NCBI RefSeq assembly: GCF_000688475.1
Contig: NZ_JIAN01000005.1
Location: forward strand, 310,001 to 374,000
Reading direction: 5' to 3'
Length of the DNA: 64,000 nt
DNA from: Cellulomonas sp. URHE0023
GTDB lineage: Bacteria; Actinomycetota; Actinomycetes; Actinomycetales; Cellulomonadaceae
The notes under the pieces were generated by a model. It made no database searches. It had not been told where the DNA came from and saw only the letters and a list, made by a program, of their open reading frames with translations. A program made the translations under genes and the position numbers. Shown in pieces: positions 32,767 through 41,869 of the stretch (position 1 is the stretch's first letter; every line of letters begins with the position of its first letter).

Positions 32767-33198
32767 CTACAGCCGGACGACCGCTTGCGCCTTGCCCAGC
32801 ACCCGCGCACCGTCGACGCTCACGGTCAGGTCGATACGCGCCGTCCCCGCGTCGGCGTCGAGCGCGCCCACGACGGCGACGACCTCGACGGTCGCGGCAC
32901 CAGGGTCGGGCACGGGGACCGGACGGGTGAAGCGCACCTGGTAGTCGACGACCCTGCCCGGATCCCCGAGCCAGTCGGCCACGACGCCGACTGCGGCGCC
33001 CATCGTCCACATGCCGTGCGCGATCACGTCGGGCAGGCCGACGGCCGTGGCGACGCGGGCGTTCCAGTGGATCGGGTTGAAGTCGCCACTGGCACCCGCG
33101 TACCGCACGAGGCGGGCGCGGTCGACCGTGACCTCGCGACGCGCGACCTCGGTTCCGACCGTCAGGTCCGCGCCCGTGCCCGTGCCCGTGTCAGTCAT
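32767..33198 (-). CDS. MaoC-like (R)-hydratase, HadB-type
   Basis: A 143-residue hot-dog-fold enoyl hydratase/dehydratase. The active-site hydratase-2 pattern is present: YAGASGDFNPIHWN (Asp and His) followed by IAHGMWTMG. In mycobacteria the pair next to rpmG is hadA-hadB of fatty acid synthase II, and the same order is seen here. The ATG overlaps the stop of the upstream partner (ATGA), suggesting a heterodimer. It might dehydrate 3-hydroxyacyl-ACP or -CoA; the substrate is not shown by sequence. Confidence 0.8.
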   Translation of the reverse strand: MTDTGTGTGADLTVGTEVARREVTVDRARLVRYAGASGDFNPIHWNARVATAVGLPDVIAHGMWTMGAAVGVVADWLGDPGRVVDYQVRFTRPVPVPDPGAATVEVVAVVGALDADAGTARIDLTVSVDGARVLGKAQAVVRL

Positions 33199-33644
33199 GA
33201 GTCCTCCGGGCGGACCGCAAGGGTCGAGACGACGGTCGCGACAGCCTCGCCCGACTCGTCAGCGATCTCCGCGCGCGTCGTGATCATGGCGAGCCCGGCG
33301 CGCACGGTGATCGAGTCGACGTGCAGCACCGTGACGAGACGGTCACCCGCGTGGATGGGGCGATGGTGCGTGAACCGCTCGTCGGCGTGCACCACGCGGC
33401 TGAAGTCGATGCCGGCAGCCGGATCCTCCAACAGCTGCGCCTCGGCGCGCTGCGCCACGACGACGGCAAACGTCGGCGGCGCGATGACGTCGGGGTAACC
33501 GAGCGCACGCGCCACCGACGGATCCGTGTGGGCGGGGTGGGAGGCACCGACTGCGTCGGCGAACTCCCGGAGCTTCTCGCGGCCTACCTCGTAGGCCGCG
33601 TTCGGCGGGTACTCGCGTCCCGCGTAGCTCGTGTCGACCTGCAT
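33195..33644 (-). CDS. MaoC-like dehydratase N-terminal-type subunit, HadA-type
   Basis: A 149-residue hot-dog-fold protein from the ATG at 33644 (MQVDTSYAGREYPP). The frame upstream overlaps rpmG and is not coding. It has YEVGREKLREFADAVG and DVIAPPTFAVV, typical of HadA/FAS1_DH_region proteins, but lacks the D-x-x-x-x-H hydratase motif of its partner. It is probably the non-catalytic subunit. It lies directly downstream of rpmG and overlaps the HadB-type gene by four bases. No hadC copy follows. Confidence 0.78.
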   Translation of the reverse strand: MQVDTSYAGREYPPNAAYEVGREKLREFADAVGASHPAHTDPSVARALGYPDVIAPPTFAVVVAQRAEAQLLEDPAAGIDFSRVVHADERFTHHRPIHAGDRLVTVLHVDSITVRAGLAMITTRAEIADESGEAVATVVSTLAVRPEDS

Positions 33645-33664
33645 CCCGGTCTGGTGAACCGAGA

Positions 33665-33835
33665 TCAGCGGGTCTCGCGGTGCACGGTGTGACGGTTGTC
33701 GCGCGGGCAGAACTTCTTCATCTCGAGACGGTCGGGGTCGTTCCGACGGTTCTTCTTCGTGATGTAGTTCCGCTCCTTGCACTCAGTGCACGCGAGCGTG
33801 ATCTTCGGACGGACGTCCGAGCTCTTGCTGGCCAT
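33665..33835 (-). CDS. rpmG: 50S ribosomal protein L33
   Basis: L33, 56 residues from ATG 33835. The N-terminus [20 protein letters not shown] has the first CxxC pair. The second pair is reduced to FCPRDN: the third Cys is there, but the expected fourth is Asp. Zinc binding may thus be weakened compared with four-cysteine L33 proteins. The gene stands between tRNA-Met and the MaoC pair, as in mycobacteria. Confidence 0.95.
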   Translation of the reverse strand: MASKSSDVRPKITLACTECKERNYITKKNRRNDPDRLEMKKFCPRDNRHTVHRETR

Positions 33836-33916
33836 GGTCTTGCCACCTCTCGCGCCCTCACGGGCACTGCGATTCTCGTCTTGCGCGCCGGCCGACGCGC
33901 TGTTGTGTCCTGGCGG

Positions 33917-33990
33917 TAGCGGGAGCGGGACTCGAACCCGCGACACCACGATTATGAGCCGTGTGCTCTAACCACCTGAGCTACCCCGCC
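33917..33990 (-). tRNA. tRNA-Met (CAT), probably elongator
   Basis: 74 nt. The anticodon loop is CTCATAA (CAT), with a CACGG/TCGTG stem (one wobble pair), a GCGGG/CCCGC T-stem, and an acceptor stem closed by G-U pairs at both ends. It lacks the initiator-type 1-72 mismatch with C1 and the three G-C pairs of initiator tRNA, so an elongator is likelier. Confidence 0.93.
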
Positions 33991-34063
33991 ACTGTCGGTG
34001 CGACCTCCGAAAGAGCGGCGCCTGCACTGGTCATGCACCGCACTTCCTTCGAACACACCACAG

Positions 34064-34136
34064 AGCCCCGAAAGGGAATCGAACCCTTGACCTTCTCCTT
34101 ACCATGGAGACGCTCTGCCGACTGAGCTATCGGGGC
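34064..34136 (-). tRNA. tRNA-Thr (GGT)
   Basis: 73 nt with a GCCCCGA/TCGGGGC acceptor stem, anticodon loop CATGGTA-type (GGT), and a T-arm with GGTTCGATTCC. Upstream of tRNA-Met in the same direction. No CCA tail encoded. Confidence 0.96.
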
Positions 34137-34350
34137 AGCGCGTGCAAGGTTACACGGGCCCGGGGCTGGTCGCGAAATCGGCGCCGCGACCCCGCTCTCA
34201 GCGGGCCCTGCGCGGGCGACGCGCGACACGCTGCGCCCTCGATCCGGCAGTCCGCGCGGACCGTCGGCCTGAGCGCCGCATCCGCGACGACAGCGCCTGT
34301 GCGGTGCGCTCCGGAGCCAGTGGAACCGCGGTGCCCCCGAGCCCCGGAAC

Positions 34351-34387
34351 GACAAGACCCCGGACCGTAGTGGTCCGGGGTCTTGTC
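34351..34387 (-). terminator. Terminator after tRNA-Tyr
   Basis: A perfect 16-bp stem (34351-34366 with 34372-34387) with a 5-base loop, 7 bases past the tRNA-Tyr 3' end. It separates tRNA-Tyr from the tRNA-Thr/Met-rpmG group. The 214-bp stretch 34137-34350 upstream of tRNA-Thr contains no recognisable gene. Confidence 0.9.
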
Positions 34388-34394
34388 ACACACG

Positions 34395-34476
34395 TGGCGG
34401 GTGAGGGATTCGAACCCCCGTAGGCGTTGCCAGCTGATTTACAGTCAGCCCCCTTTGGCCACTCGGGTAACCCGCC
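34395..34476 (-). tRNA. tRNA-Tyr (GTA)
   Basis: 82 nt with a GGCGGGT/ACCCGCC acceptor stem, anticodon loop CTGTAAA (GTA) and the long variable arm expected for bacterial tRNA-Tyr. A73 follows; CCA is not encoded. Divergent from the YajQ gene. Confidence 0.96.
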
Positions 34477-34614
34477 GGGGTGTGCCCGCCGTCCGTCGAC
34501 CGCCGAGGCGGCCGCGCGAGCAGCGTGCGGGTGGAAGGATAGCAACACCCGGGTAGTGCAAGCGAAACGGTCACGGACGCACGCGTCCAGAGGCCAGTCA
34601 GCAGGAGGAGTGTC

Positions 34615-35121
34615 ATGGCGAGCGAAGCGTCGTTCGACGTCGTCAGCAAGGTCGACCGCCAGGAGGTGGACAACGCGCTGAACCAGGCATCGAAGGAGAT
34701 CGCCCAGCGGTACGACTTCAAGGGCGTCGGCGCCTCGATCGCGTGGAGCGGCGAGAAGATCCTGATGATCGCCAACTCCTCGGAGCGTGTGCTTGCTGTC
34801 CTCGACGTCTTCGAGACGAAGCTCATCCGCCGCGGCATCTCCCTGAAGTCTCTCGACACCGGTGGCGACGACGGCCCCGAGCCCAAGCCGTCGGGCAAGG
34901 AGTACCGGCTCGAGGCGCTCATCAAGGAGGGTCTGTCCAGCGAGACCGCCAAGAAGGTGGCCAAGATCGTCCGCGACGAGGGGCCCAAGGGCATCAAGAC
35001 CCAGATCCAGGGGGACGAGCTGCGCGTGACCGGCAAGAGCCGCGACGACCTCCAGGCGGTCATCGCCCTGCTCAAGGGCGCCGACGTCGACGCCGACCTG
35101 CAGTTCACCAACTACCGCTGA
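34615..35121 (+). CDS. YajQ family cyclic-di-GMP-binding/nucleotide-binding protein
   Basis: A 168-residue UPF0234/YajQ protein: starts [20 protein letters not shown], central [13 protein letters not shown] and a C-terminal [23 protein letters not shown], spanning the two ferredoxin-like domains. Family members bind c-di-GMP or other nucleotides and can act as regulators in some bacteria; the role here is open. Clear AGGAGGAG ribosome site before ATG 34615. Converges with htpX across a hairpin. Confidence 0.93.
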   Translation: MASEASFDVVSKVDRQEVDNALNQASKEIAQRYDFKGVGASIAWSGEKILMIANSSERVLAVLDVFETKLIRRGISLKSLDTGGDDGPEPKPSGKEYRLEALIKEGLSSETAKKVAKIVRDEGPKGIKTQIQGDELRVTGKSRDDLQAVIALLKGADVDADLQFTNYR

Positions 35122-35142
35122 GGCCGGTGTCGACGGCGCAGG

Positions 35143-35167
35143 CCGTGGCGAGCCCGGCTCACCACGG
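35143..35167. terminator. Bidirectional terminator between YajQ and htpX
   Basis: A stem of CCGTGG/CCACGG and GAGC/GCTC with one internal mismatch and a CCG loop lies between two convergent genes (stops at 35121 and 35215). Confidence 0.55.
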
Positions 35168-35214
35168 TCTGCGGCTGAGACGTCGCGGGTTGCGGCGGTC
35201 GTGCACGGCCCCTC

Positions 35215-36099
35215 TCAGTAGCGCGTGATGCCGCCCTGCTGGTTCGCCTGGGTCTCCAGGCGGGCGATGCGCTCGGCCATCGGCGGGTGCGTCGCGAAGA
35301 GCTTGCCCATCCCTGCACCCTTGAACGGGTTGGCGATCATGAGGTGCGAGACGTCGACCAGCTCGCGGTCCTGCGGCAGCGGGCGGGCTTGCGTGCCGTG
35401 CTCGAGCTTGCGCAGCGCGGAGGCCAGCGCGAGTGGGTCGCCGGTCAAGGTGGCCCCGTCCTCGTCGGCGTCGAACTCGCGGGTCCGGCTGATGGCCAGC
35501 TGCACGAGCATCGCGGCGACAGGCGCGAGGAGCGCGAGCAGGAGACCCGCGATCGGGTTGCCGCGGTCACGGTCGTCGCCTCCCCCTCCGAAGAACAGCG
35601 CGAACTGCGCGAGCGAGGTGATGACGCCGGCCACGGCTGCGGCCACCGAGGACGTGAGGATGTCGCGGTTGTAGACGTGCATGAGCTCGTGCCCCAGGAC
35701 GCCACGCAGCTCGCGCTCGTCGAGAAGCCCGAGGATGCCCTCCGTGCAGCACACCGCGGCGTGCGCCGGGTTGCGGCCCGTCGCGAAGGCGTTCGGGGCT
35801 GCGGTCGGGGAGATGTACAGGCGCGGCATGGGCTGACGGGCCTGCGTCGACAGCTCGCGCACGATCCGGTACATCGCGGGTGCCTCGAGCTCGCTCACCG
35901 GCCGGGCCCTCATGGCCCGGATCGCGATCTTGTCCGAGTTCCAGTAGCTGTACGCCGTCATGAGAAGGCCGAGGGCGGTGAAGAGCACCAGGAACTTCGG
36001 CGTCCCGCCGCCGAGCAGCCAGCCGATCCCCAGCAGGATCGCCCACATGGCGCCGAACAGCGCGGCAGTCTTCAACCCGTTGTAGTGCCGGTGGCCCAT
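35215..36099 (-). CDS. htpX: Membrane zinc metalloprotease HtpX (M48)
   Basis: A 294-residue membrane protease of envelope quality control. The zinc motif HELMH is at 137-141, and the third ligand lies in EFDADEDG further on. Membrane helices are at about 11-30, 36-51, 150-170 and 188-206. I start at ATG 36099 ([10 protein letters not shown]) after GAGGGAG. The 76 upstream residues in frame would overlap the divergent transporter. The catalytic domain faces the cytoplasm by family knowledge. Confidence 0.93.
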   Translation of the reverse strand: MGHRHYNGLKTAALFGAMWAILLGIGWLLGGGTPKFLVLFTALGLLMTAYSYWNSDKIAIRAMRARPVSELEAPAMYRIVRELSTQARQPMPRLYISPTAAPNAFATGRNPAHAAVCCTEGILGLLDERELRGVLGHELMHVYNRDILTSSVAAAVAGVITSLAQFALFFGGGGDDRDRGNPIAGLLLALLAPVAAMLVQLAISRTREFDADEDGATLTGDPLALASALRKLEHGTQARPLPQDRELVDVSHLMIANPFKGAGMGKLFATHPPMAERIARLETQANQQGGITRY

Positions 36100-36199
36100 C
36101 GTCTCCCTCTCTCGTCTGCACATCCTGAAACGCGCGCGGACGCGTGCGGGTTCCCTCGTATCCTGTGTCCGACGTCCCACCGACACCCGGAGACACCCC

Positions 36200-37036
36200 G
36201 TGCGCCTTGCCCGTTGGACCACCCTTGCCGCCGTCGTCGCCCTGGCGCTGGCGGCCTGCGCACCCACCGACGAGTCCTCCGGTGACGCACCGAGCGACGG
36301 CTCGCTCGCGACGCTCACGGACGGCATCCTGACGGTCGCGACGTCGGACCCCGCCTACGAGCCGTGGGTGCTCGACAACGACCCCTCGACCGGCAAGGGC
36401 TTCGAGTCCGCGGTCGCCTACGCGGTGGCAGAGCAGCTCGGGTTCGACAAGGACCACGTCACCTGGGTGAGCGACAGCTTCGACCAGATCATCGCGCCCG
36501 GCGCCAAGGACTTCGACTTCGCCCTCAACCAGGTGTCGATCAGCGACGAGCGCAAGGCGAGCCTCGACTTCTCCTCGCCGTACTACCAGACCGCGCAGGC
36601 CGTCGTGACGCTCACGGGCTCCGCGGCTGAGAGCGCCACGACGCTGGCAGCCCTCAAGCCGCTGCGCATCGGCGCGATGGTGGGCACCACGAGCCTGACG
36701 TCCGCGCAGGAGACGATCGCCCCCGCCACGCCGGTCCAGGTGTTCAACGACAACGACCAGGTCAAGCAGGCGCTGACGTCGGGGCTCGTGGACGCGATCG
36801 TCGTCGACCTGCCGACCGCCCTCTACATCACGGCGGCAGAGCTGGACGGCGGCATCGTCCTCGGCCAGCTCCCGGACAGCGCCGGCGGCGACGAGTTCGG
36901 GATCGTGCTCGACAAGGACAACCCCCTGACGTCGTCGGTCTCGGCCGCGGTCGACGCGTTGCGCGAGAACGGCACGCTCGCCGACCTCGAGACCGAGTGG
37001 CTCACCGACGCCGCGGGTGCTCCGGTCCTGAAGTGA
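36200..37036 (+). CDS. Polar amino-acid ABC transporter, solute-binding lipoprotein
   Basis: A 278-residue SBP_bac_3 family protein with a lipoprotein signal (MRLARWTT ... LALAAC). [15 protein letters not shown] and [15 protein letters not shown] are the substrate-binding core, with [15 protein letters not shown]. It would capture an amino acid outside the membrane. Start GTG 36200. The stop overlaps the permease GTG (GTGA at 37033-37036). First gene of a three-gene operon. Confidence 0.92.
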   Translation: MRLARWTTLAAVVALALAACAPTDESSGDAPSDGSLATLTDGILTVATSDPAYEPWVLDNDPSTGKGFESAVAYAVAEQLGFDKDHVTWVSDSFDQIIAPGAKDFDFALNQVSISDERKASLDFSSPYYQTAQAVVTLTGSAAESATTLAALKPLRIGAMVGTTSLTSAQETIAPATPVQVFNDNDQVKQALTSGLVDAIVVDLPTALYITAAELDGGIVLGQLPDSAGGDEFGIVLDKDNPLTSSVSAAVDALRENGTLADLETEWLTDAAGAPVLK

Positions 37037-37911
37037 GCACCGCGGCCGCCTGGGTGCCGTCCGAGCGGCAGCGTGAGCGGGATGCGTTCCGACGCACGCG
37101 CGCGCGCCGCTCGACGACCGTCGCGGTCGTGTCGACGGTCGCGCTCGTGGCCGTCGCCTGGCTCGCGCTCGTCTCGTCGCCCGGCTGGCCGCGGGTCAAG
37201 GCGTCGTTCTTCGACTGGGACGTCGCCACGGCCGCGTTCCCGGCGATCCTCGAGGGTCTCTGGCTGAACATCCGGGTCATGGCGTGCAGCGCGGTCGTCA
37301 TCGTGGTCGTCGCCATGGCCCTCGCCCTCGCCCGGACGTTGCGCGGACCCGCCTTCTTCCCGTTGCGCGCCCTGTCCACCGCCTACGTCGACATCTTCCG
37401 CGGACTGCCGCTGATCCTGGTGATGCTTCTCGTCGGGTTCGGGCTTCCCGGCCTGCGCCTGCAGGGCATCCCCACGTCCGCAGTCTGGCTGGGTGGCCTC
37501 GCGCTCGTGCTGACGTACTCGGCCTACGTGGCCGAGGTGTTCCGGGCGGGGATCGAGTCCGTGCACCCATCGCAGGTGGCTGCCGCTCGCTCGCTCGGCC
37601 TGACGCACGGGCAGTCGCTGCGGCACGTGGTCCTGCCCCAGGCCGTGCGCAACGTGATCCCGCCGCTCCTGAACGACCTGGTGTCGCTGTCCAAGGACTC
37701 CGGCCTCATCTCGATCCTCGGCGCCATCGACGCCGTGCGTGCCGCGCAGATCGAGACCGCGAAGTACGCCAACTTCACGCCCTACGTCGTTGCGGGGGGC
37801 CTGTTCGTGCTGCTCACCTTCCCGCTGACCCGGTTCACCGACGCGCTCGCGCGACGCTCGGGCTGGATCGGCGCACAGAGCACGATCGCGGGCAGCGGGG
37901 CCCTGCGATGA
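37033..37911 (+). CDS. Polar amino-acid ABC transporter permease
   Basis: A 292-residue HisM-type inner-membrane permease with about five helices. The EAA loop reads AARSLGLTHGQSLRHVVLPQ. AYVDIFRGLPLILVMLL is the typical early helix. A ~30-residue charged N-terminus precedes the first membrane helix. It overlaps both the binding-protein gene and the ATPase gene (ATGA at 37908-37911). Confidence 0.92.
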   Translation: MSTAAAWVPSERQRERDAFRRTRARRSTTVAVVSTVALVAVAWLALVSSPGWPRVKASFFDWDVATAAFPAILEGLWLNIRVMACSAVVIVVVAMALALARTLRGPAFFPLRALSTAYVDIFRGLPLILVMLLVGFGLPGLRLQGIPTSAVWLGGLALVLTYSAYVAEVFRAGIESVHPSQVAAARSLGLTHGQSLRHVVLPQAVRNVIPPLLNDLVSLSKDSGLISILGAIDAVRAAQIETAKYANFTPYVVAGGLFVLLTFPLTRFTDALARRSGWIGAQSTIAGSGALR

Positions 37912-38684
37912 GGGCACGCCGGTTTCCCGAACCGTCGCCCGGGCGCTCGGACGGTCCCCTGCTGTCGGTCCGGTCCGTGCGCAAGTCGTTCGGTGACCAC
38001 CTGGTCCTCGACGACCTCTCGCTCGACGTCGACGCGCACCGCGTGGTGGTCCTGATCGGTGCGTCCGGGTCGGGCAAGTCCACGCTGCTGCGGTGCATCG
38101 ACCTGCTCGAGGACATCGACGACGGGGTCATCGAGCTCGAGGGCACCGACATCACGGACCCTCGCCTGGACGCCAACTCGGTCCGCGCGCGCATCGGCAT
38201 GGTGTTCCAGGCCTACAACCTGTTCCCGCACCTGCGCGTGCTGGACAACGTGACCCTCGCCCCGCGCCTGGTGCACAGGACCAGCCGCAAGGAGGCCGAG
38301 GACGAAGCCATGGCGGTGCTGGAGCGGGTCGGGCTGGCGAGCAAGGCGCAGGCCTTCCCCGACGCGCTCTCCGGCGGCCAGCAGCAACGCGTGGCCATCG
38401 CCCGGGCTCTCGTCGGCAAGCCTGCGGTGATGCTGCTCGACGAGGTGACGAGCGCTCTGGACCCTGAGCTCGTCGGCGAGGTGCTCTCGCTCCTGGCCGA
38501 GCTCAAGCAGACCGGGCTGACCATGGTCGTCGCGACGCACGAGATGGGCTTCGCGCGCGAGGTCGCCGACGAGGTCTGCTTCCTGCACCAGGGCAGGGTG
38601 CACGAGCGCGGGACGCCGGAACAGGTGCTCGGCGACCCGCAGGAGGACCGCACGCGCGAGTTCCTCCGGCGGATCACCGCCTGA
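37908..38684 (+). CDS. Polar amino-acid ABC transporter ATPase
   Basis: A 258-residue ATPase of the GlnQ/HisP type. Walker A GASGSGKST is at 51-59, the Q-loop at VFQAYNLFPH, the ABC signature LSGGQQQ at 154-160, Walker B VMLLDE ending near 179, and the switch His in VATHEMGF. It powers uptake through the adjacent permease. Last gene of the operon; its stop lies 3 bases from the convergent reductase gene. Confidence 0.94.
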   Translation: MRARRFPEPSPGRSDGPLLSVRSVRKSFGDHLVLDDLSLDVDAHRVVVLIGASGSGKSTLLRCIDLLEDIDDGVIELEGTDITDPRLDANSVRARIGMVFQAYNLFPHLRVLDNVTLAPRLVHRTSRKEAEDEAMAVLERVGLASKAQAFPDALSGGQQQRVAIARALVGKPAVMLLDEVTSALDPELVGEVLSLLAELKQTGLTMVVATHEMGFAREVADEVCFLHQGRVHERGTPEQVLGDPQEDRTREFLRRITA

Positions 38685-38687
38685 CGT

Positions 38688-40067
38688 TCAGTCCTGCGGC
38701 ACCGACTGGCCGAGAGCCACCGCGACCATGTGGTCGCGCGGGACGACCTTGATGCGCTCACGGCCGTGCGGCTCGCCCAGCGAGCGCTCGTACGCGTCCA
38801 GGAGCTCCCAGCCCTGCCACTGGATCACGTCGACGCTCCGGCTGCCGAGGAACTCGACCACGGCCGACGGGTCGCGGTCGGTCGCCGTGTAGAACGCCTC
38901 GCCACGCTCGGCCACGTCCTCGCCGAGGTGCCGGATCGTCTCCGACGCGTCCGACTTGGTGTGCCCGATGAGGCCGACCGGGCCGCGCTTGATCCACCCC
39001 GTCGCGTACACGCCCTGCAGATGCTCGCCGTCGACGTCGACCACGCGACCCTCACGGTTCGGGATGACGCCTGCGACGTCGTCGAACGGGATGTCGACGA
39101 GCGGCGAGCCGAAGTAGCCGACCGCCCGGTAGACGGCCTGGACGGGCCAGTCCTGGGTCTGACCGGTTCCGGTGACGTTGCCGTCGCCGTTCAGCGCGGT
39201 GCGCTCGGTCCGCAGACCGGTGACGTGCCCGTCCTCGCCCAGGATCTCGACCGGCTTGTGCAGGAAGTGCAGGTGGATGCGCCGGCTCGCGGTGTTCTCC
39301 TCCGGCTCCTTGAGCGTCCAGTCCGTGAGCGTCTTGACGACCTGCTTGGTCTGGTTGGACGAGTGGATCGCCGCCATCGACCCCTCGTCGAAGTCGAAGT
39401 CCTCCGGGTAGACGATCACGTCGACGTCCGGGACGTGACCGAGCTCGCGCAGCTCCAGCGGGGAGAACTTGACCTGCGCGGGGCCGCGGCGCGCGAACAC
39501 GTGCACGTCGGTGACCGGCGAGGCCTTGAGGATGTCGTAGACGTTGCTCGGCAGCTCGGTGGGCAGCAGGTCGTCGGCGTGCTTGGCCAGGATCCGTGCC
39601 ACGTCCAGCGCGACGTTGCCCGCGCCGAGGACGGCGACGTGCTGGGCGGTCAGCGGCCAGGTGCGCGGGACATCCGGGTGGCCGTCGTACCAGGACACGA
39701 AGTCCGCGGCACCGTACGAGCCGTCGAGGTCGATGCCGGGGACGGGCAGCGCCGCGTCGCGGATCGAGCCCGTCGAGAAGATCACGGCGTCGTAGAACTG
39801 GCGCAGGTCGTCGAGCTTCAGGTCCGTGCCGTAGTCGACGTTGGCCAGCAGCCGGATGTCGCCCCGGCTGAGGACGTTCTGCAGCGCGACGATGATCTGC
39901 TTGATGCGCGGGTGGTCGGGTGCCACGCCGTAGCGCACCAGGCCGAAGGGTGCAGGCAGGCGCTCGAACAGGTCGATGCTGACGTCGAGGTCGGTCTTCG
40001 ACAGGATGTCGGCGGCGTAGATGCCAGCCGGTCCTGCGCCGACGATGGCCACTCGCAGAGTGCTCAC
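38688..40067 (-). CDS. FprA-type ferredoxin/flavodoxin-NADP+ reductase
   Basis: A 459-residue flavoprotein of the adrenodoxin-reductase (FprA) family that passes electrons between NADPH and ferredoxin. FAD motif GAGPAGIYAADIL is near residue 9, APFGLVRYGVAPDHP follows, NADP motif GAGNVALDVARIL is in the middle, and ATGWIKRGPVGLIGHT lies near the C-terminus. Start GTG 40067 (MSTLRVAIVG); an ATG at 40121 in frame would add 18 residues. Cytoplasmic. Confidence 0.92.
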   Translation of the reverse strand: MSTLRVAIVGAGPAGIYAADILSKTDLDVSIDLFERLPAPFGLVRYGVAPDHPRIKQIIVALQNVLSRGDIRLLANVDYGTDLKLDDLRQFYDAVIFSTGSIRDAALPVPGIDLDGSYGAADFVSWYDGHPDVPRTWPLTAQHVAVLGAGNVALDVARILAKHADDLLPTELPSNVYDILKASPVTDVHVFARRGPAQVKFSPLELRELGHVPDVDVIVYPEDFDFDEGSMAAIHSSNQTKQVVKTLTDWTLKEPEENTASRRIHLHFLHKPVEILGEDGHVTGLRTERTALNGDGNVTGTGQTQDWPVQAVYRAVGYFGSPLVDIPFDDVAGVIPNREGRVVDVDGEHLQGVYATGWIKRGPVGLIGHTKSDASETIRHLGEDVAERGEAFYTATDRDPSAVVEFLGSRSVDVIQWQGWELLDAYERSLGEPHGRERIKVVPRDHMVAVALGQSVPQD

Positions 40068-40228
40068 GGGCGCGCTTTGCCTTCCGATCTTGGGGAGCCC
40101 CGCGTGCGCGATCAACGGCATCTGCGGGACTTTTCAGGGCCAGTGTAGGACGCGCTGTGAGGTCACCCTGAGACGGCCGCCAGCATGCGGACACCCGTGA
40201 GACGGCGTGTCGGGTCGGAAGGCCCGCG

Positions 40229-40987
40229 CTATGCGGACCGTCGCGTGAGGGTGGCGTCCACCACGACCGCTGTGACGTTGTCCGTGCCGCCTGCGGCCAG
40301 CGCCGCGGCGATCAGCCGGTCCGCGGCGTCCTGGGGGTCGTCGGCGGCTCGCAGCTCGGCCTCGATCCGTGCGTCCGAGAGCGCGTCGGTCAGCCCGTCG
40401 GAGCACATGAGCATGCGGTCCCCCGGGCTGACGGGAAGCAGCCAGACATCCGGGTCCACCTGGCGCGACCCACCACCCAGCACCCGGGTGACCACGTTGC
40501 GACGAGGGTGCCGGCTGGCGTCCTCCGCAGGCACCACCCCCGCGGCAACGAGCTCGGCGACCTCCGAGTGGTCGTGCGTGACCTGCTCGAGCACCGCCCC
40601 GGCCATCCGGTAGGTACGCGAGTCGCCGACGTTGATCACGAGCCAGCACGGCACGCCGTCGTGCTCCGTCAGCACCACGCCTGTCACCGTCGTCCCAGGT
40701 CGGCGTCCTGTGCCCTTGGGAAGTGCCCGGACGGCCGCGTGGGCCTCGTGCACCACCCCACGCGCCTCCTCAGGTGTGGGCGCGCCCTGGGCCAGGACAG
40801 CCAGCACCTCGATCGCCGTTCGGCTCGCCTCCTCGCCCCGCTCGTGGCCGCCCATGCCGTCCGCGACGAGAAACGCCCCGTCCTGGGTCCAGACGGCGTC
40901 CTCGTTGCGCGGGCGCTGCGCGCGGTCGGTCGCCACACCGACCCGCAGGCGGACGCGGCCGTCGATCACGGGATCGCGACGAGCCAC
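40229..40987 (-). CDS. PP2C-type serine/threonine protein phosphatase
   Basis: A 252-residue PPM-family phosphatase with all metal motifs: RPRNEDA, VADGMGGH, NVGDSRTYR, CSDGLTD and GTDNVTAVVV. No transmembrane helix, unlike PstP, so it is a soluble enzyme that would remove phosphate from Ser/Thr kinase substrates. GTG start at 40987. A same-strand unknown gene precedes it by 106 bp. Confidence 0.93.
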   Translation of the reverse strand: MARRDPVIDGRVRLRVGVATDRAQRPRNEDAVWTQDGAFLVADGMGGHERGEEASRTAIEVLAVLAQGAPTPEEARGVVHEAHAAVRALPKGTGRRPGTTVTGVVLTEHDGVPCWLVINVGDSRTYRMAGAVLEQVTHDHSEVAELVAAGVVPAEDASRHPRRNVVTRVLGGGSRQVDPDVWLLPVSPGDRMLMCSDGLTDALSDARIEAELRAADDPQDAADRLIAAALAAGGTDNVTAVVVDATLTRRSA

Positions 40988-41093
40988 GCGGTCACACGTG
41001 CCATCTCGTCCTCATCCCGGTGCCCTCGTCCCGCGGGGCGCCGCCGTGATCCGTGTGCCCCGATCGTCGGTCAGCATAACGACGCATCGAGGC

Positions 41094-41708
41094 CTACGAC
41101 TCTGTGCTCTCGAACCATCCACCCGGCGGCACCGGCCGATCGGGAGGCCGGTACGCGTCGGGGCGTTCGGGTTCCCAGGGCCAGAGCTCGCGGACCTGCT
41201 CGAGCGCACCGGCGAGCTCTGCGGCGGGCAGGACGACCCGACCCTCGGGCAGGCCCAGCCCGACCGCGTGCACGACGAGGACGACATCGCCCGCAGGAGG
41301 CGTGGGACTCAGCCAGTACGTCAGCTCGTACCGACGGCCACCACCTCCACCACCGCGCTGGACGAGCGAGTAGGCAACGGCCGTGGCGTCGTTCCTGCCG
41401 GACGGGTCGGCAACCACCTTGGTGCCGTCGGCGAGCTCCACACCCAGGAACGTGTCCTCGGGGAACCGCTGCCAGTGGTCGCCGTCCGCACGTCGACGGA
41501 ACTCCAGGCCGATCAGCAGACCCGCGCTGTACTGCAGCACGGACTGGAGCACGACGGCGGCGTCCCCGTCCGCCGCGACGACGGCCGGCCCACCCGCCTG
41601 GGCGGGAACCTCGTTCTCGGGCGGCGACCAGCGCACCCGCGCGGCGCGCAGGGCCTCCGGGTCGGTCTCGGACCCGTCGTCGGACGAGGACATCGCGGCG
41701 AAACCCAT
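41094..41708 (-). CDS. Conserved-looking hypothetical protein
   Basis: A 204-residue acidic soluble protein from ATG 41708 (MGFAAMSSSDDGSE). It is beta-rich in the middle (YSAGLLIGLEFRRR, TFLGVELADGTKVVADP, RYELTYWLSPTPPAGDVVLVVHAVGLG) and ends with a Pro-rich PPDRPVPPGGWF. I do not recognise a family or any catalytic motif. It lies directly upstream of the PP2C gene in the same direction and divergent from the MMPL transporter; a shared role with the phosphatase is a guess. Confidence 0.65.
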   Translation of the reverse strand: MGFAAMSSSDDGSETDPEALRAARVRWSPPENEVPAQAGGPAVVAADGDAAVVLQSVLQYSAGLLIGLEFRRRADGDHWQRFPEDTFLGVELADGTKVVADPSGRNDATAVAYSLVQRGGGGGGRRYELTYWLSPTPPAGDVVLVVHAVGLGLPEGRVVLPAAELAGALEQVRELWPWEPERPDAYRPPDRPVPPGGWFESTES

Positions 41709-41750
41709 GGCTGCACCTTGACCGACCGTGCGCACCGCCACAAGTGCCGG

Positions 41751-41813
41751 TCGGCCGAAAGGACCAGCGTCGCTCCGGCCGTTCGGCCGCCGGGGTTCGA
41801 CCTTTCCGGCCGA
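41751..41813. repeat. Inverted repeat upstream of the MMPL gene
   Basis: TCGGCCGAAAGG (41751-41762) recurs inverted as CCTTTCCGGCCGA (41801-41813, one extra base) in the divergent region before the MMPL start. A CGGCCG-TT-CGGCCG repeat lies between. It may be an operator or an mRNA hairpin. Confidence 0.4.
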
Positions 41814-41869
41814 TGCTGCCGCGCTCGGCGCATCGAGACGATCGAACTCACCGATCTGGGAGGCTCCTG

